A stretch of 64,000 nucleotides of DNA, taken from positions 496,001-560,000 of the forward strand of contig JAPOXV010000018.1 in the NCBI GenBank assembly GCA_026706935.1, read 5' to 3'. Below are positions 17,481-27,489 of the stretch, piece by piece (position 1 is the first letter of the stretch; each line of letters opens with the position of its first letter). This stretch comes from Gammaproteobacteria bacterium. Its GTDB lineage: Bacteria; Pseudomonadota; Gammaproteobacteria; Pseudomonadales; Azotimanducaceae. The notes below the pieces were generated by a model, which saw only the letters and a list, made by a program, of their open reading frames with translations, did no database searches and was not told the DNA's origin. A program made the translations under genes and the position numbers.

Positions 17481-19214
17481 TCAGTTCTCGACTGCTACCG
17501 CTTCAAGAATATGGTTCGATCGGTCCGCGACGTAATTTGCCAATGGATTGAGAAGCAAAACAGCCAGCCCCAACAAGGCCATAAATTCAATCGCCGAAAC
17601 AAGCGGAAAAAGTGGAAACCCTTGACTCGTCTGACGCCACGAATCGTCTAGATTCAGCATGTAGTAAGCAATCCACACCACGACGCCCATCAAGAACAGT
17701 TCAGCAAGTACGGCCAGCGCAGTCGCTGCACCACCGTGCGCTTTCATCGACGTAAATGACACGGCGTATGGGTATCTCGCGGACCAGACGATCCCTAAGA
17801 CACAGCTGCCTAGGAAGACCAATCCGGTCTGAAAAATCGTCCCGATAAGGTGGGAGAGTGATATCGGAGTTATTACAGCAGCAAAGGTAAACACGACAAT
17901 ACCGATGGCGATAAAGAGCACCAATACCGCTGCAAGCTTTCCTAAGAGCACAGTTTTCAGGTTCATACCAGAAAACAGATAGAGTCGAAACCCAAGTCTA
18001 TCGAAGGCAAATAAGTTGCATACCAAACCAGCGGGTGCACCTATAAACGCGACGATACCGATCAGCAAGAGTGGTAGCGACTTCGGCTCAATCAATGCGG
18101 GGTAGCGCATCAAAATAATGGGTAAGAGCATCAACAAGATGACTGGCGAAAGTAACACCATCTTCCCGTAGGCCGAACGTACCCATCCTTTCAGTGTGAT
18201 GACAAATACAGCAAAAATTTCTGATTTTCCAATCAGCAAGCCTTGCTTTCTGTGCGCGTCGTCTTCGGTTCTCTTAAAAGCCTTTTGACGTACATCTCGT
18301 CCATCTCGATACCGTGCTAACGTACTACGGTAGCTTCGCCGCAAACTTACAAATGCCAAGCCTAGTAGGCAAAGTGTCATTGCGATTGTCCCCCAGGGTA
18401 GAACTGATTCATCTGTCGCGGCCGAGAGAATCCAGTCCTTGGACCAATGATCTTGGGAAACTTCATCCGCCTCCCTGACATGCTCGTGTGAGTGCTCGAC
18501 TTCGTCCGAATGCTCTCTCACGATCTCCGAGACAATCGATTCGGTATCAGCTCCGGCGTGTTTCGCAGTCGACTGACGTTCTGAGAAAGCGAAATAGAGA
18601 TTTGGTACCTGAGCTAATACAACGACAAGTAGAAATAGCACGTACGCCCAAACCATTCGCTTTCGTTTGTTGACCATCGATAGCAGGAGCCAGTTGTGGA
18701 ACTGGTGCAATAACGCTCCAAGACATAGTGCTAAGGAAATAACCGCCGGTATCAGTGCCGCGTTACCCAATGGCAATACAAGCAAACAAGCAATTGCGAA
18801 TCCGAAAAACGCAGGTAGGAAGAGGAGATTTGCGAAGGAGATCTGCGATAGGGCAAAACTGATGTAGAACACGGTCTTGAACGGAATGGGTAGGTGGAGC
18901 AATCTATCCAAGGCAAGTCCATCGTCCTGCTGCAAACTGATCCACAATCCCATGATTCGCACATAAACAAATAGCGAAATTAACACTATCCATGAGATTG
19001 CGACCAACCCTGGATCGGCCGTCGGCAGAATAATGACACCCAACCCAAGCGCGAGCGAGAACGACAAGACACAAAGAGGTATCGCAATGATCGTACCAAG
19101 CACACCGATCGTCCGCAGAAGTGGACCTTGTCGATGCCAACGGCGTCGCCACAATTTCCAGCGCAACCACATAACTGCGCTGATGTACCCACGCTTACTT
19201 ATCGTCGCGTTCAT
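17481..19214 (-). CDS. ABC-2-type transporter permease with histidine-rich loop
   Basis: A 577-residue polytopic membrane protein with about twelve hydrophobic segments in two halves. It lies 70 bases downstream of an ABC ATPase on the same strand, so together they should form an ABC-2-type exporter. The loop between the halves (about residues 233-256) is rich in His, Asp and Glu, with H at 235, 241, 243 and 245, looking like a metal-binding or acidic linker; on a standard two-half layout it could face either side of the membrane. The N-terminus is strongly basic (WLRWKLWRRRWHRQ), consistent with a cytoplasmic start. The substrate is unknown; the His-rich loop hints at a metal, but only weakly. 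Confidence 0.82.
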   Translation of the reverse strand: MNATISKRGYISAVMWLRWKLWRRRWHRQGPLLRTIGVLGTIIAIPLCVLSFSLALGLGVIILPTADPGLVAISWIVLISLFVYVRIMGLWISLQQDDGLALDRLLHLPIPFKTVFYISFALSQISFANLLFLPAFFGFAIACLLVLPLGNAALIPAVISLALCLGALLHQFHNWLLLSMVNKRKRMVWAYVLFLLVVVLAQVPNLYFAFSERQSTAKHAGADTESIVSEIVREHSDEVEHSHEHVREADEVSQDHWSKDWILSAATDESVLPWGTIAMTLCLLGLAFVSLRRSYRSTLARYRDGRDVRQKAFKRTEDDAHRKQGLLIGKSEIFAVFVITLKGWVRSAYGKMVLLSPVILLMLLPIILMRYPALIEPKSLPLLLIGIVAFIGAPAGLVCNLFAFDRLGFRLYLFSGMNLKTVLLGKLAAVLVLFIAIGIVVFTFAAVITPISLSHLIGTIFQTGLVFLGSCVLGIVWSARYPYAVSFTSMKAHGGAATALAVLAELFLMGVVVWIAYYMLNLDDSWRQTSQGFPLFPLVSAIEFMALLGLAVLLLNPLANYVADRSNHILEAVAVEN

Positions 19215-19284
19215 TGAATCTATAGATCGGGAATCAACTCGACGTCTCCCAATAGCTGCATCGATTCGCTAACGAACACCACTC

Positions 19285-20049
19285 CTACAGCCAACTTAGT
19301 TCCGAAGTCATTTCTTCAGTCGAACCTACTAACTCAAGGAATACCTCCTCGAGACGGCGCTCATTCAACGCATCCATACGATCTTGAAAAACGAGCTCTC
19401 CAGCATCGATGATGCCGACGTGACTGCAAACACCTTCCACGATGTCAAGCACGTGGGACGTAAGAAATACGGTTGACCCACGACCAACGAATCGATTCAA
19501 TATATCGCGCATGATCCGCGACCCTACCGCGTCGACACCTTCAAATGGTTCGTCGAGAAAGAGCAGATCTGGATCAGGCAGAAGTGCGGCAGCAAGCGCA
19601 AGTTTTTTTCGCATTCCGTGAGAGTATTCAAGCACTAACTGTTTGTGATCTGCGCCGAGTTCTAGTACATCAAGAAGTTCGTCAATTCGATTCTCGAGAG
19701 TTGAGTCATCGATTCGATACATTCTCGCGACGAACGTCAGGTACTCGTGTGCTGTCAGCGTATCGAATAACGCTAAATCTTCGGGAACAACACCGATACG
19801 TCGTCGTACGCTTAACGCAGATTCGTCGTTTATAACGTCGGTACCGAGCAAAACGATCGTCCCAGCAGTCGATTTAAGAATTCCGGTGAGCATCTTGATG
19901 GTTGTCGATTTGCCAGCACCGTTTCGACCAAGAAAGCCGTACATGGTGCCGCAATCAACCCGCAAATCTAGATTTCGGACGGCATCGAAATCTCCAAACT
20001 TGCGTGACAAACCGGATGTCTCGATCGCAAATCTGGTCTCAGTTTCCAT
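19285..20049 (-). CDS. ABC transporter ATP-binding protein
   Basis: A 254-residue nucleotide-binding subunit with Walker A GRNGAGKST, Q-loop region RRIGVVPEDLALFD, a signature-like YSHGMRKKLALAAALL, Walker B LLFLDEPFEGVD and the H-loop FLTSH. The PEDLALFD Q-loop variant and SHGMRKK signature are typical of ABC-2/CcmA-like exporters of the COG1131 type. It precedes the permease in one transcription unit. Upstream, a 131-base gap separates it from the GMC dehydrogenase gene, whose own operon ends there. Confidence 0.94.
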   Translation of the reverse strand: METETRFAIETSGLSRKFGDFDAVRNLDLRVDCGTMYGFLGRNGAGKSTTIKMLTGILKSTAGTIVLLGTDVINDESALSVRRRIGVVPEDLALFDTLTAHEYLTFVARMYRIDDSTLENRIDELLDVLELGADHKQLVLEYSHGMRKKLALAAALLPDPDLLFLDEPFEGVDAVGSRIMRDILNRFVGRGSTVFLTSHVLDIVEGVCSHVGIIDAGELVFQDRMDALNERRLEEVFLELVGSTEEMTSELSWL

Positions 20050-20180
20050 GTCTAGCTGTGAATCGAATTCAGACTATAGATCTACAAAGGGTTCTACTTG
20101 CGTACGTCACGCGGTGTTCCGGAAGGTCATTTCAGATACGATGTGATCTACTACGTACTAGTCGTGTAAACGCAATTGGT

Positions 20181-21782
20181 CTAGGCGGCTTGATCCTCTA
20201 GGATCATCTGGCTGCCCTTCTCTGCGATCATGATCGTTGGTGCGTTGGTATTGCCTGACACGAGTGTCGGCATGATAGAGGCATCAACGACTCGAAGCCC
20301 TTTTACGCCGTGGACACGAAGGCGTTGATCGACGACCGCGTCCGAATCGCTACCCATCTTGCACGTACCGATTGGATGATAGACCGTACCGCCCGTTTTT
20401 CGGCAGAACGTGAGAAGGTCGTCATCGGATTCCGCGCTTCCCCCAGGGTAAATTTCATGGTCCACGTACTTGGACAGCGCGTGGGTGCGCCCTAGCTCTT
20501 GTGCTATACGCATGCCACCGATCAGTGAACGACGGTCAACTTCCTCACTCAGGAAATTCGGTCTAATCGCCGGACCTACGTCAGCATTGGCATTTTTAAT
20601 ATGAATGGAACCGCGACTTTCTGGACGTAATTGACATACGGATACGGTCATTCCTGGTGCGTCTTCTAGCTGAGTACGAGACGCGCCACGTCGATAACTG
20701 CCATGCGCGAAGTGAAACTGAACATCCGGTGTTTCGAGATCTTCTCGAGATTTCACGAATCCGTGCGCGATGCCGGCAGTGTATGTCATCGCACCTCTTC
20801 GTGCTAGCAACCACTTCAATCCTTCTACGATCATGGGAAAACCGTGAGTTTTGGAATTCAATGAGTCACTACCCTTTACTCGCCAAGCGACACCTGACGC
20901 ATAGTGATCCCGGTAGTTTTCTCCAACGCCTGGTAACTCGTGGACAAGCTCAATCCCGTGGTCATTCAATAGGTCAGACTGACCAACGCCGGATAGTTCC
21001 AAGATCTGTGGTGATTGGACTGCTCCCGCACACAGAACGACTTCTTTGCGAGCGCGAGCTTCCTGAATGACGCCGGAGCTATCTTTGAAGTGAATCCCGA
21101 CTGCAATCTTCCCGTCAAACACTACGCATTGACAGAGCGCATTGGTTTCGATTGTTAGGTTTCCGCGGCCACGAATCGGATCTAGGAATGCACGTGCTGT
21201 ACTAAACCTTCGACCGCGTTTCTGTGTAACCTGGTAAATACCAAAGCCATCCTGTTTCAATCCGTTGTAATCTGGGTTGTGTTCGTACCCTAGCTCAACC
21301 CCCGCTTCGATGTAAGCGTCTAAGAGTCGATGGTTCTCCACCATGTCAGCTACGTTTAGTTCACCGTTACTTCCGCGAAACTCATCGGCGCCCCGTTCGA
21401 ACGACTCTGACTTCTGGAAGAACGGCAAAATCTCATCGTATGACCAACCTTGGTTTCCAAGCTGTGACCAAAGATCGTAATCTTGTGCTTGGCCACGAAC
21501 GTACAACATCCCGTTGATTGAACTCGATCCGCCTAGAACCTTACCGCGCGGGATTGGAATCTGTCGGTTGCCGGTACCCTCTTCAGGTTCAGTCGAGAAG
21601 CACCAATTCACGCTCGGACGATCGATTAAATGCCAAAAACCTGCTGGAATGTGGATTAGCGGATGCCAATCGCGAGCACCAGCCTCAAGTAAAAGCACAC
21701 TGTTATGACTATCCCTAGATAGTCGGTTCGCAACAACACAGCCCGCCGATCCAGCACCTACAACGATATAGTCGAATTCCAT
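20181..21782 (-). CDS. GMC-family FAD dehydrogenase (choline/alcohol dehydrogenase-like)
   Basis: A 533-residue FAD-binding oxidoreductase that starts directly with the dinucleotide-binding fold ([19 protein letters not shown]). It has the GMC signature 1 ([19 protein letters not shown]), signature 2 ([15 protein letters not shown]) and the C-terminal catalytic segment [12 protein letters not shown] with the active-site His, then [28 protein letters not shown]. This is the choline-dehydrogenase-like class (BetA, AlkJ-type), oxidising primary alcohols to aldehydes with an electron carrier or oxygen as acceptor. It is 11 bases downstream of the aldolase gene in one operon. The alcohol substrate is unknown; no betaine aldehyde dehydrogenase is adjacent. 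Confidence 0.93.
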   Translation of the reverse strand: MEFDYIVVGAGSAGCVVANRLSRDSHNSVLLLEAGARDWHPLIHIPAGFWHLIDRPSVNWCFSTEPEEGTGNRQIPIPRGKVLGGSSSINGMLYVRGQAQDYDLWSQLGNQGWSYDEILPFFQKSESFERGADEFRGSNGELNVADMVENHRLLDAYIEAGVELGYEHNPDYNGLKQDGFGIYQVTQKRGRRFSTARAFLDPIRGRGNLTIETNALCQCVVFDGKIAVGIHFKDSSGVIQEARARKEVVLCAGAVQSPQILELSGVGQSDLLNDHGIELVHELPGVGENYRDHYASGVAWRVKGSDSLNSKTHGFPMIVEGLKWLLARRGAMTYTAGIAHGFVKSREDLETPDVQFHFAHGSYRRGASRTQLEDAPGMTVSVCQLRPESRGSIHIKNANADVGPAIRPNFLSEEVDRRSLIGGMRIAQELGRTHALSKYVDHEIYPGGSAESDDDLLTFCRKTGGTVYHPIGTCKMGSDSDAVVDQRLRVHGVKGLRVVDASIMPTLVSGNTNAPTIMIAEKGSQMILEDQAA

Positions 21783-21793
21783 AATTTGCTCCG

Positions 21794-22684
21794 CTACGTG
21801 GCAGATGCAGCGGCAATACTGCCGATCGCGTGATCTAGAGCACTCGTAAACTCTTTGTCATTCTGTGATTCTCGAAGATACTCCGTGAGCGCACGAGAAA
21901 AACTTGCAATCATCCTGTGATTGACAGTGAGACGCGTATTCGATTCTTCCTGTGAATAACCGCCAGATAAGGCAGCAACCCGTAGAACCCGATCGTTGTT
22001 GCAGAACTCGCCATAGAATCCTGCTTCTTCAGGCAAAGTTAGTTTAAAAACGACCGCGGTGCCCTCATCCAGACTCGCTAACCCATCTCGCAGACTCTGC
22101 CTTAGGTTCTCTTCACATCCCGCTTTGTCTTCCGCTTCTATATCAATTTCTGGTTCAACGATTGGTATCAAACCATTAGCGATGATCTGCTTCGCCAGAT
22201 TGAACTGTTGCTCAACGACCGAGCGAATGCCTTGTAGGTTGTTCGCATTGATCACCGAGCGCATTTTTGTCCCAAAAACCCCAAGGTCCCGCGCTTCGGC
22301 GAGGCGACCGTCAAGGTCTTCTTCAAACGGCTTCATTAGCTGAACGCCGTCGCTCGCATCTGCCAATCCCTTATCTACTTTGAGAAACGGCAAAACGCCT
22401 TTTCGATCCCAAAGATACCGACTAGATGGCAAACCTGCCACGTCTCGATGCATGGTGCCTTCAAACAAGATCGCGCCAAGTACGCGAGGTCGAGCGAACG
22501 AGGAATTGGTCATGATCCGCACCCTCATGGCGTGAACGAGGTCAAACATCGTGTCTTCGCTGTCGTAGGCATCGTTTTGGATACCATATCGTTCTAACGC
22601 TTTAGGCGTACTCCCTCCGCTTTGATCAAGCGCAGCGATGAAACCCTCCCCGTTTTTCATAAGCTCAATCTGTTCGTCTTTCAC
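21794..22684 (-). CDS. Fructose-bisphosphate aldolase class I
   Basis: A Schiff-base aldolase of 296 residues that interconverts fructose 1,6-bisphosphate with two triose phosphates. It has the short bacterial class I pattern: GEGFIAALDQSGGSTPKAL at the N-terminus, the conserved FLKVDKGLA segment, IPIVEPEID, and FKLTLPE, where the lysine is the likely Schiff-base residue. The C-terminal ALSGGYSQEESN forms the phosphate-binding loop. It is followed 11 bases later by the GMC dehydrogenase on the same strand. That linkage is unusual for a glycolytic gene and may reflect use of a hydroxylated carbon source. Confidence 0.92.
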   Translation of the reverse strand: MKDEQIELMKNGEGFIAALDQSGGSTPKALERYGIQNDAYDSEDTMFDLVHAMRVRIMTNSSFARPRVLGAILFEGTMHRDVAGLPSSRYLWDRKGVLPFLKVDKGLADASDGVQLMKPFEEDLDGRLAEARDLGVFGTKMRSVINANNLQGIRSVVEQQFNLAKQIIANGLIPIVEPEIDIEAEDKAGCEENLRQSLRDGLASLDEGTAVVFKLTLPEEAGFYGEFCNNDRVLRVAALSGGYSQEESNTRLTVNHRMIASFSRALTEYLRESQNDKEFTSALDHAIGSIAAASAT

Positions 22685-22827
22685 GTCTTGTTAGTCGTTT
22701 TTCGAGGACAGGCGCGATTTTACGAACGGTCCACTTAGCGGAATATGTGATTTCGGAAGGCTTGTGTTTTGTCCGCGAGCGCACAATACGGACGCTCCCA
22801 GCGTCATCGAAATAGGAACACGGAATC

Positions 22828-23349
22828 TTGGAATCACCAGAAAATCAACAAAACCATATCACGAAATTACTCGATCGTGGTTTTGCAAGCCGTCTATCAA
22901 GCGACTCTCCAGAACGACCGGGTGAACCCAGTGAGCATGTCGTTATCGTGACCTGCATGGACGCCCGAATCAATCCGTACCGGATTTTCAATCTGAAAGA
23001 AGGTGAAGTGCACATGCTACGTAATGCTGGAGGCGTAATTACGAACGACATCATACGCTCAATCCTGATTTCGCAACGTCTATTGAATACGAATGAGGTG
23101 ATCGTCGTTCAACACACGAAATGTGGCATGGCGACGTTTGACAGTGAGCAGTTTAAAGACGAAGTCGAACAAGAGACGCATAGACGCCCGGACTTCGAAT
23201 TGCACACTTTTGACGATGTCTACGAGAACGTCAAAGCGTCCCTTCATGCACTACATGACAATGCGTTCCTAACTCGAACTACGAACATACGAGGCTTCGT
23301 ATACGATGTCGATGACGACCGCCTTGAAGAGGTTGTCGAGAATCGTTGA
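22828..23349 (+). CDS. Beta-class carbonic anhydrase-like protein
   Basis: A 173-residue beta-carbonic anhydrase-like protein that would interconvert CO2 and bicarbonate at a zinc site. Zinc ligands are visible as C43 and D45/R47 of the C-x-D-x-R motif (TCMDARINP), and H96-x-x-C99 (QHTKCGM). The start is a TTG at 22828. No better start lies closer to the conserved region, and the upstream sequence has only a weak AGGA. The length is shorter than plant-type enzymes and typical of the small bacterial beta class. It stands alone, divergent from the aldolase gene (143 bases). Confidence 0.85.
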   Translation: MESPENQQNHITKLLDRGFASRLSSDSPERPGEPSEHVVIVTCMDARINPYRIFNLKEGEVHMLRNAGGVITNDIIRSILISQRLLNTNEVIVVQHTKCGMATFDSEQFKDEVEQETHRRPDFELHTFDDVYENVKASLHALHDNAFLTRTTNIRGFVYDVDDDRLEEVVENR

Positions 23350-23463
23350 AAAAAAGGCATCACTCGATGTAACCAACATAATCCTAAAAAAGAGTTTAAT
23401 ATCAAATAGATATACCTAAATGCTTGAGTTTAGGAGAAATATCGAAGATTTGCTTCGTCCTCT

Positions 23464-24537
23464 CTACGTCGCCTCTATTGCGTATTCTCGGCGCACCTCT
23501 TGAGCAGCTTCAGCAACAATTTCATACGAGCGTAGGCGTTTTTGAAAGTCATAAATCTGACATACGACGATCAGCTCGTCAGCCTGCGTATCGTCAACGA
23601 ACGTCTGCATACCTTCTATAACGGCTTGCTGATCGCCGACGACCGATGCGACACGCACCGTCTTCAACACATTTCGAGATGTAGGATCTAAATTCACTTC
23701 GAAATCCTTCACAGGTGGTGGTAGGCGACTTGGCTTACCAGTACGCATCCGAAGAAATGACTGAAGACCCGACGTACGCAAGAAATTCGCTTCGTCCGCG
23801 GAATCTGCGGCGCAAACGTTGTATCCAAGCATGACGTATGGTCGATCGAGCTGGTCAGATGGTCGGAACTTTTCTCTATATATCGTGATCGCTTCATGCA
23901 TCATGGCAGGCGCGAAATGCGAGGCAAAACCAAAAGGCAAACCATACATTGCCGCAACCTGTGCACCGTACAGACTGGAACCCAAAATCCAGATCGGTAC
24001 GTTCGTGTTCATACCTGGAATTGCATGAACCTTCTGGTTCTCTTGCCTCGGACCAAGGAAGAACTGCAGCTCTCGAATGTCTTGCGGAAAACTGTCTACC
24101 GCGGAATTTAGCGTACGTCTGAGAGCGTAGGCAGTCTGTTGATCCGTACCGGGCGCTCGACCTAGTCCGAGATCGATTCGACCAGGATATAGAGAAGCGA
24201 GCGTACCGAACTGCTCGGCGATCACCAAGGGTGCGTGATTCGGCAGCATGATGCCGCCAGAACCTACCCTGATGCGCTCCGTGGCTGCCGCTACATGCCC
24301 GATGACAACCGCCGTTGCACTACTAGCGATACCTTGCATGTTGTGGTGCTCGGCTACCCAGTAGCGAACGAAGCCTAGACGTTCAGCAGTTCGCGCTAAA
24401 GGAATTGTGTTAGCTAATGCCTTCCCTGCGTCGCTTCCTTGTACGATCGGCGCCAAATCCAATACTGATACACGAACTCGATCGTCGGACTTGGCTGGTA
24501 CTGACGGATTCGTCCCGTCATTTACTGGCTCGGACAC
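23464..24537 (-). CDS. LLM-class flavin-dependent oxidoreductase (luciferase family, group 1)
   Basis: A 357-residue luciferase-like barrel of the group often called MsnO8-like. Hallmarks: [18 protein letters not shown] near residue 24, [18 protein letters not shown] near 58, [21 protein letters not shown] near 93, [13 protein letters not shown] near 119, and [27 protein letters not shown] near 183. Cofactor is expected to be FMN rather than F420. Its start lies two bases after the stop of the GH3-family gene, so the two are translationally coupled and probably act in one pathway. The substrate is unknown. Confidence 0.9.
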   Translation of the reverse strand: MSEPVNDGTNPSVPAKSDDRVRVSVLDLAPIVQGSDAGKALANTIPLARTAERLGFVRYWVAEHHNMQGIASSATAVVIGHVAAATERIRVGSGGIMLPNHAPLVIAEQFGTLASLYPGRIDLGLGRAPGTDQQTAYALRRTLNSAVDSFPQDIRELQFFLGPRQENQKVHAIPGMNTNVPIWILGSSLYGAQVAAMYGLPFGFASHFAPAMMHEAITIYREKFRPSDQLDRPYVMLGYNVCAADSADEANFLRTSGLQSFLRMRTGKPSRLPPPVKDFEVNLDPTSRNVLKTVRVASVVGDQQAVIEGMQTFVDDTQADELIVVCQIYDFQKRLRSYEIVAEAAQEVRREYAIEAT

Positions 24538-24539
24538 TA

Positions 24540-26186
24540 CTAACGCATGGCACCAGAAAGATCCACCGCAACATCCGACTGATCTTGAAGATGGGGCAGC
24601 ACGTAAAGTGGATCCGCGAACCCGTCACGAATCGACCGCGTCCGAAGAGCGTTAATCGTTCCAGTTGGCAGACGATGAAACTCTGGCTCTTCCATGCGTT
24701 CCGCAATTCGTTTTACCGCCCACTCGGAATTGACGCTGGCTATCGCATTGTCGAACCAATTCGCAATCAATTCGGGTTCCCACACGTTCTCGCTTTCAGC
24801 GTAGAACTTGTAGCGCTTCTCTCTCGTATCGCCAATCATCAAGAACTGGCTAATCTCGCAACCGTGTTCCGCATTAAGTTTCTCGACTGCACTGATTACG
24901 TGGGACTCGGCAAGTCGTTCACCGTTGATGTTGGTACTGCTTGATCCGTTCTGAACGAATTCGAACGTCGGCGTGTTATGAACTTTTCCCGTAACTCTTA
25001 CGATCTGATCAGTTTGCAGACGATACAAACCCGATCGGGTCGTGATGATCACGTAGTACTCCTGGCCAACTACCAACTCATCTAGTAGCTTTAACTGCCC
25101 GAATCCCGCCTCCCAAGGTGCTCGTTCGGCGAATTCATAAAAGTTCCGATGGAAGGATAGAAGACAAGCGTTTGTTCTTGTATCAACGTTAATCGTTCCG
25201 AATGAAGCACTAGACTGATAGCCGAGTTCGATGACGGGCGTTCCAGTCGGTAACTGCATGCGCAAATACTGAAGCGCTGATCGGCAACTACCGGCGGTCC
25301 AACAGATCACACCTCTAATGCTCGGCCAGAAGTCGGCAAAAGTCTTACGACCTTCTTTCTCAGCAAGTGTTCGTAATTCGTCAGCCCGTTTGGGGTTCGC
25401 ACGCAAGAGTTGCTTACCGCGTACCGCTCGTTGAATGTGCTCTGGAAGGATCCCGTGTTCGATCACGTCGCAGAGAGCTTCAAAATTTCGATTGATCACA
25501 TCGAGTAGATGGATAAACGTTGCAGGATTCGCCGTCACCAGGCAGGTGACGTTGGTCTCTGCGAGCGCTACGATCGCATGCGCCAAATACCTAGTCTCAG
25601 GGTCTTTGATTGCAGCAATTTCTGGACTAGAGATGCATCGACGCCGCATAAAGGTCGGCAAGTGACGATACAGAAAACCAATGGCGGTACCCTGAGGTAG
25701 TCCTGTATTAGAGTACGACATGGGCTCGCCTTCAAGCAAGGTGAAGACTCGGTTTCGCCACAAACCGTAATAGCGTAACCACGCATAAGCCGTCAATCTG
25801 ATATCACGGCGAGCGTCTCTCAGCGCGTTAGGCGAGAACGGGAAAGCCTTGAAGTTTTTGGGATCTGCATTGTGATTGAGATAGACAAACTTGGCAGCAC
25901 ACAACAGGTACTTTCGCGATGTTTCCTGCAAACGTAAGTCGTTCTTAATCGCCTCATAGGTAGATAAGCCAACTTGCTCGCGAAATTCGTCAAGATCATG
26001 AATTACGTTGAACCGATACATTCTGCCAATCTGCGAGTCTTTGTTGTCTCGCAAAATGCGTTTCAGCAACGCGACTTGGACGTTACGAGGTCTTTTCGTC
26101 AGTCGAATCAACCGCTGGAATGCGTAGCCGTCGAACAGACCACGGAGTATCCAATATGCCCCGTAGGCAATCCAATTGATCACCAA
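24540..26186 (-). CDS. GH3 auxin-responsive-promoter family acyl-adenylating protein
   Basis: A 548-residue member of the GH3 family, a branch of the acyl-adenylate superfamily that in plants joins amino acids to jasmonate or indole-acetate. Typical features: an N-terminal helix-rich start with a hydrophobic segment, [17 protein letters not shown] (motif before the first binding loop), [15 protein letters not shown] near residue 158 in place of the ATP loop, [12 protein letters not shown] near 318, [22 protein letters not shown] near 378, and [20 protein letters not shown] near 411. Bacterial GH3 proteins are mostly uncharacterised. The gene is coupled (2-base gap) to a luciferase-like oxidoreductase downstream, and a CRP-like palindrome lies 116 bases upstream of its start. 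Confidence 0.87.
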   Translation of the reverse strand: MVINWIAYGAYWILRGLFDGYAFQRLIRLTKRPRNVQVALLKRILRDNKDSQIGRMYRFNVIHDLDEFREQVGLSTYEAIKNDLRLQETSRKYLLCAAKFVYLNHNADPKNFKAFPFSPNALRDARRDIRLTAYAWLRYYGLWRNRVFTLLEGEPMSYSNTGLPQGTAIGFLYRHLPTFMRRRCISSPEIAAIKDPETRYLAHAIVALAETNVTCLVTANPATFIHLLDVINRNFEALCDVIEHGILPEHIQRAVRGKQLLRANPKRADELRTLAEKEGRKTFADFWPSIRGVICWTAGSCRSALQYLRMQLPTGTPVIELGYQSSASFGTINVDTRTNACLLSFHRNFYEFAERAPWEAGFGQLKLLDELVVGQEYYVIITTRSGLYRLQTDQIVRVTGKVHNTPTFEFVQNGSSSTNINGERLAESHVISAVEKLNAEHGCEISQFLMIGDTREKRYKFYAESENVWEPELIANWFDNAIASVNSEWAVKRIAERMEEPEFHRLPTGTINALRTRSIRDGFADPLYVLPHLQDQSDVAVDLSGAMR

Positions 26187-26565
26187 CGTTTAACGACGTA
26201 GCGATCGCTCGTGATGAGTATTCTGAGCCCAGTGTTTACTGCGTTCGAGGGATACATCGAGAGACGGTGTCTTACGACTGTATGGACGTAGCTGGCAATT
26301 ATTGTGATTTCGCTCACAACTGTTGTACATAGGACCGTCGACGCTCTAGACTCCTCAGAGATCAATCAATAAAACTCAACGATTGTGTGTGACGAGTCGT
26401 ATACCGCCGACATGGCTCGTTGTTTGGGATTAGAAACGGTAAATTACCTGCAAGGTTCAGTGACGTGACCAGAGAGAAATAACCTACTCATTTATTATTT
26501 AGGTGATCTCGCCAGTTTAGCTGGTAATTACTTGAGTTTCCGTTCAGCAGATAGGGTAAACGTAA
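26187..26565. other. 379-base divergent intergenic region with CRP-like site
   Basis: This region separates the minus-strand GH3 operon from the plus-strand SDR gene. I see no coding frame with a credible start and no RNA gene. It contains a TTGTGA-N6-TCACAA palindrome, reported separately, and a ribosome binding site (AGGG) about ten bases before the SDR start. The rest shows nothing I can name. Confidence 0.6.
26302..26319. promoter_or_regulatory. CRP/Vfr-like binding site candidate
   Basis: TTGTGA-TTTCGC-TCACAA has perfect 6-base arms and matches the cAMP-receptor-protein consensus TGTGA-N6-TCACA exactly. It lies 116 bases upstream of the GH3 start and 247 bases upstream of the SDR start, so it could control either divergent transcript. 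No crp gene is in the window. Confidence 0.6.
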
Positions 26566-27363
26566 ATGAGCGATTGGTTTTCGATCCAAGATAAGGTTGC
26601 GCTCGTGACTGGAGGTTCACGAGGCATCGGTGAAATGATCGCCGCTGGTTTTTTACAACACGGGGCAAAGGTCTACGTTAGCTCACGAAAGGCGGATGTC
26701 TGTGACGCAACGGCGGCTAGACTTCAAGAGAAATACGGTGGTAGCTGCAATTCCATTCCAGCGGATCTCTCCGAACTATCGGGCATTGAAACGCTGGTCT
26801 CTCGATTGAGCGAGTACGAGTCGCACTTAGACATTCTTGTCAACAATGCCGGTTCAACGTGGGGAGCACCAATCGATGAGTTTCCCGAGATTGGTTGGGA
26901 CAAGGTAATGGATACGAATGTGAAGGGCATCTTCTTCATGATCCAGAAGTGCCTTCCCCTGTTACGTGAATCTGCGACCCAAGAGGATCCCTCTCGAGTA
27001 ATCAACATTGGTTCAGTGGACGGAATCAAGACGCCTGGATTCGATAACTTCTCATATGGTCCGTCGAAAGCAGCCGTTCACCACTTAACGCGTCAGATGG
27101 CAGCACACCTTGTTCGAGAGAACATCATCGTGAACGCCATCGCACCGGGTCCGTTTCCGTCGTGGATGCTTAGTGCCGGGGTCGGGTTTGGCGGCCAAGT
27201 AGAAGGAGCGGACTGGGAGTCAGTCGGACGCGGCAACCCGAGGAAACGAGTAGGCACAATGGAAGATATCGCCGGTCTCGCAATCTTCTTAAGCTCGCGT
27301 GCGGGTGCATATACGGTAGGTGAAACCATTACGTGCGATGGCGGTGCAGTCGCGGTATCGTGA
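26566..27363 (+). CDS. SDR-family oxidoreductase (RhlG/FabG-like)
   Basis: A 265-residue short-chain dehydrogenase/reductase. It has TGGSRGIG (residues 15-22) for NAD(P) binding, NNAG, the catalytic Ser in NIGSVDG and the Y-x-x-x-K active-site motif in YGPSKAA. The C-terminus ends in the usual TGET-like VGETITCDGG. SSRKADVCD after the second strand suggests NADP(H) preference. The AGPFPSWMLSAG insertion resembles RhlG, a 3-oxoacyl reductase, but substrates of SDRs are not predictable from this level of similarity. It is transcribed alone; the next gene begins about 120 bases later. Confidence 0.92.
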   Translation: MSDWFSIQDKVALVTGGSRGIGEMIAAGFLQHGAKVYVSSRKADVCDATAARLQEKYGGSCNSIPADLSELSGIETLVSRLSEYESHLDILVNNAGSTWGAPIDEFPEIGWDKVMDTNVKGIFFMIQKCLPLLRESATQEDPSRVINIGSVDGIKTPGFDNFSYGPSKAAVHHLTRQMAAHLVRENIIVNAIAPGPFPSWMLSAGVGFGGQVEGADWESVGRGNPRKRVGTMEDIAGLAIFLSSRAGAYTVGETITCDGGAVAVS

Positions 27364-27472
27364 GTAACCATCGAGTGTCTGCGGAAACGGGAGAAAAGGC
27401 AGTAGAACTAACGGTCGCGAGACGTAACAATGTGCACTCATCCTGCAATTGAAGCGTCACTCATCCTAAGTT

Positions 27473-27489
27473 AGAGGGATATAGCAATC
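27473..27489 (+). promoter_or_regulatory. Ribosome binding site pointing to an ATC start codon
   Basis: AGAGGG (27473-27478) is followed, eight bases later, by ATC at 27487. A TAG at 27472-27474 closes the frame, and between it and the family's conserved N-terminus there is no ATG, GTG or TTG. The spacing favours ATC at 27487 over the ATA at 27481. Confidence 0.5.

Noticed and set aside
23415-23434. CCTAAA / TTTAGG inverted repeat in an AT-rich gap
   Set aside because: The stem is only six bases with a long loop and no T-run; too weak to call a terminator.
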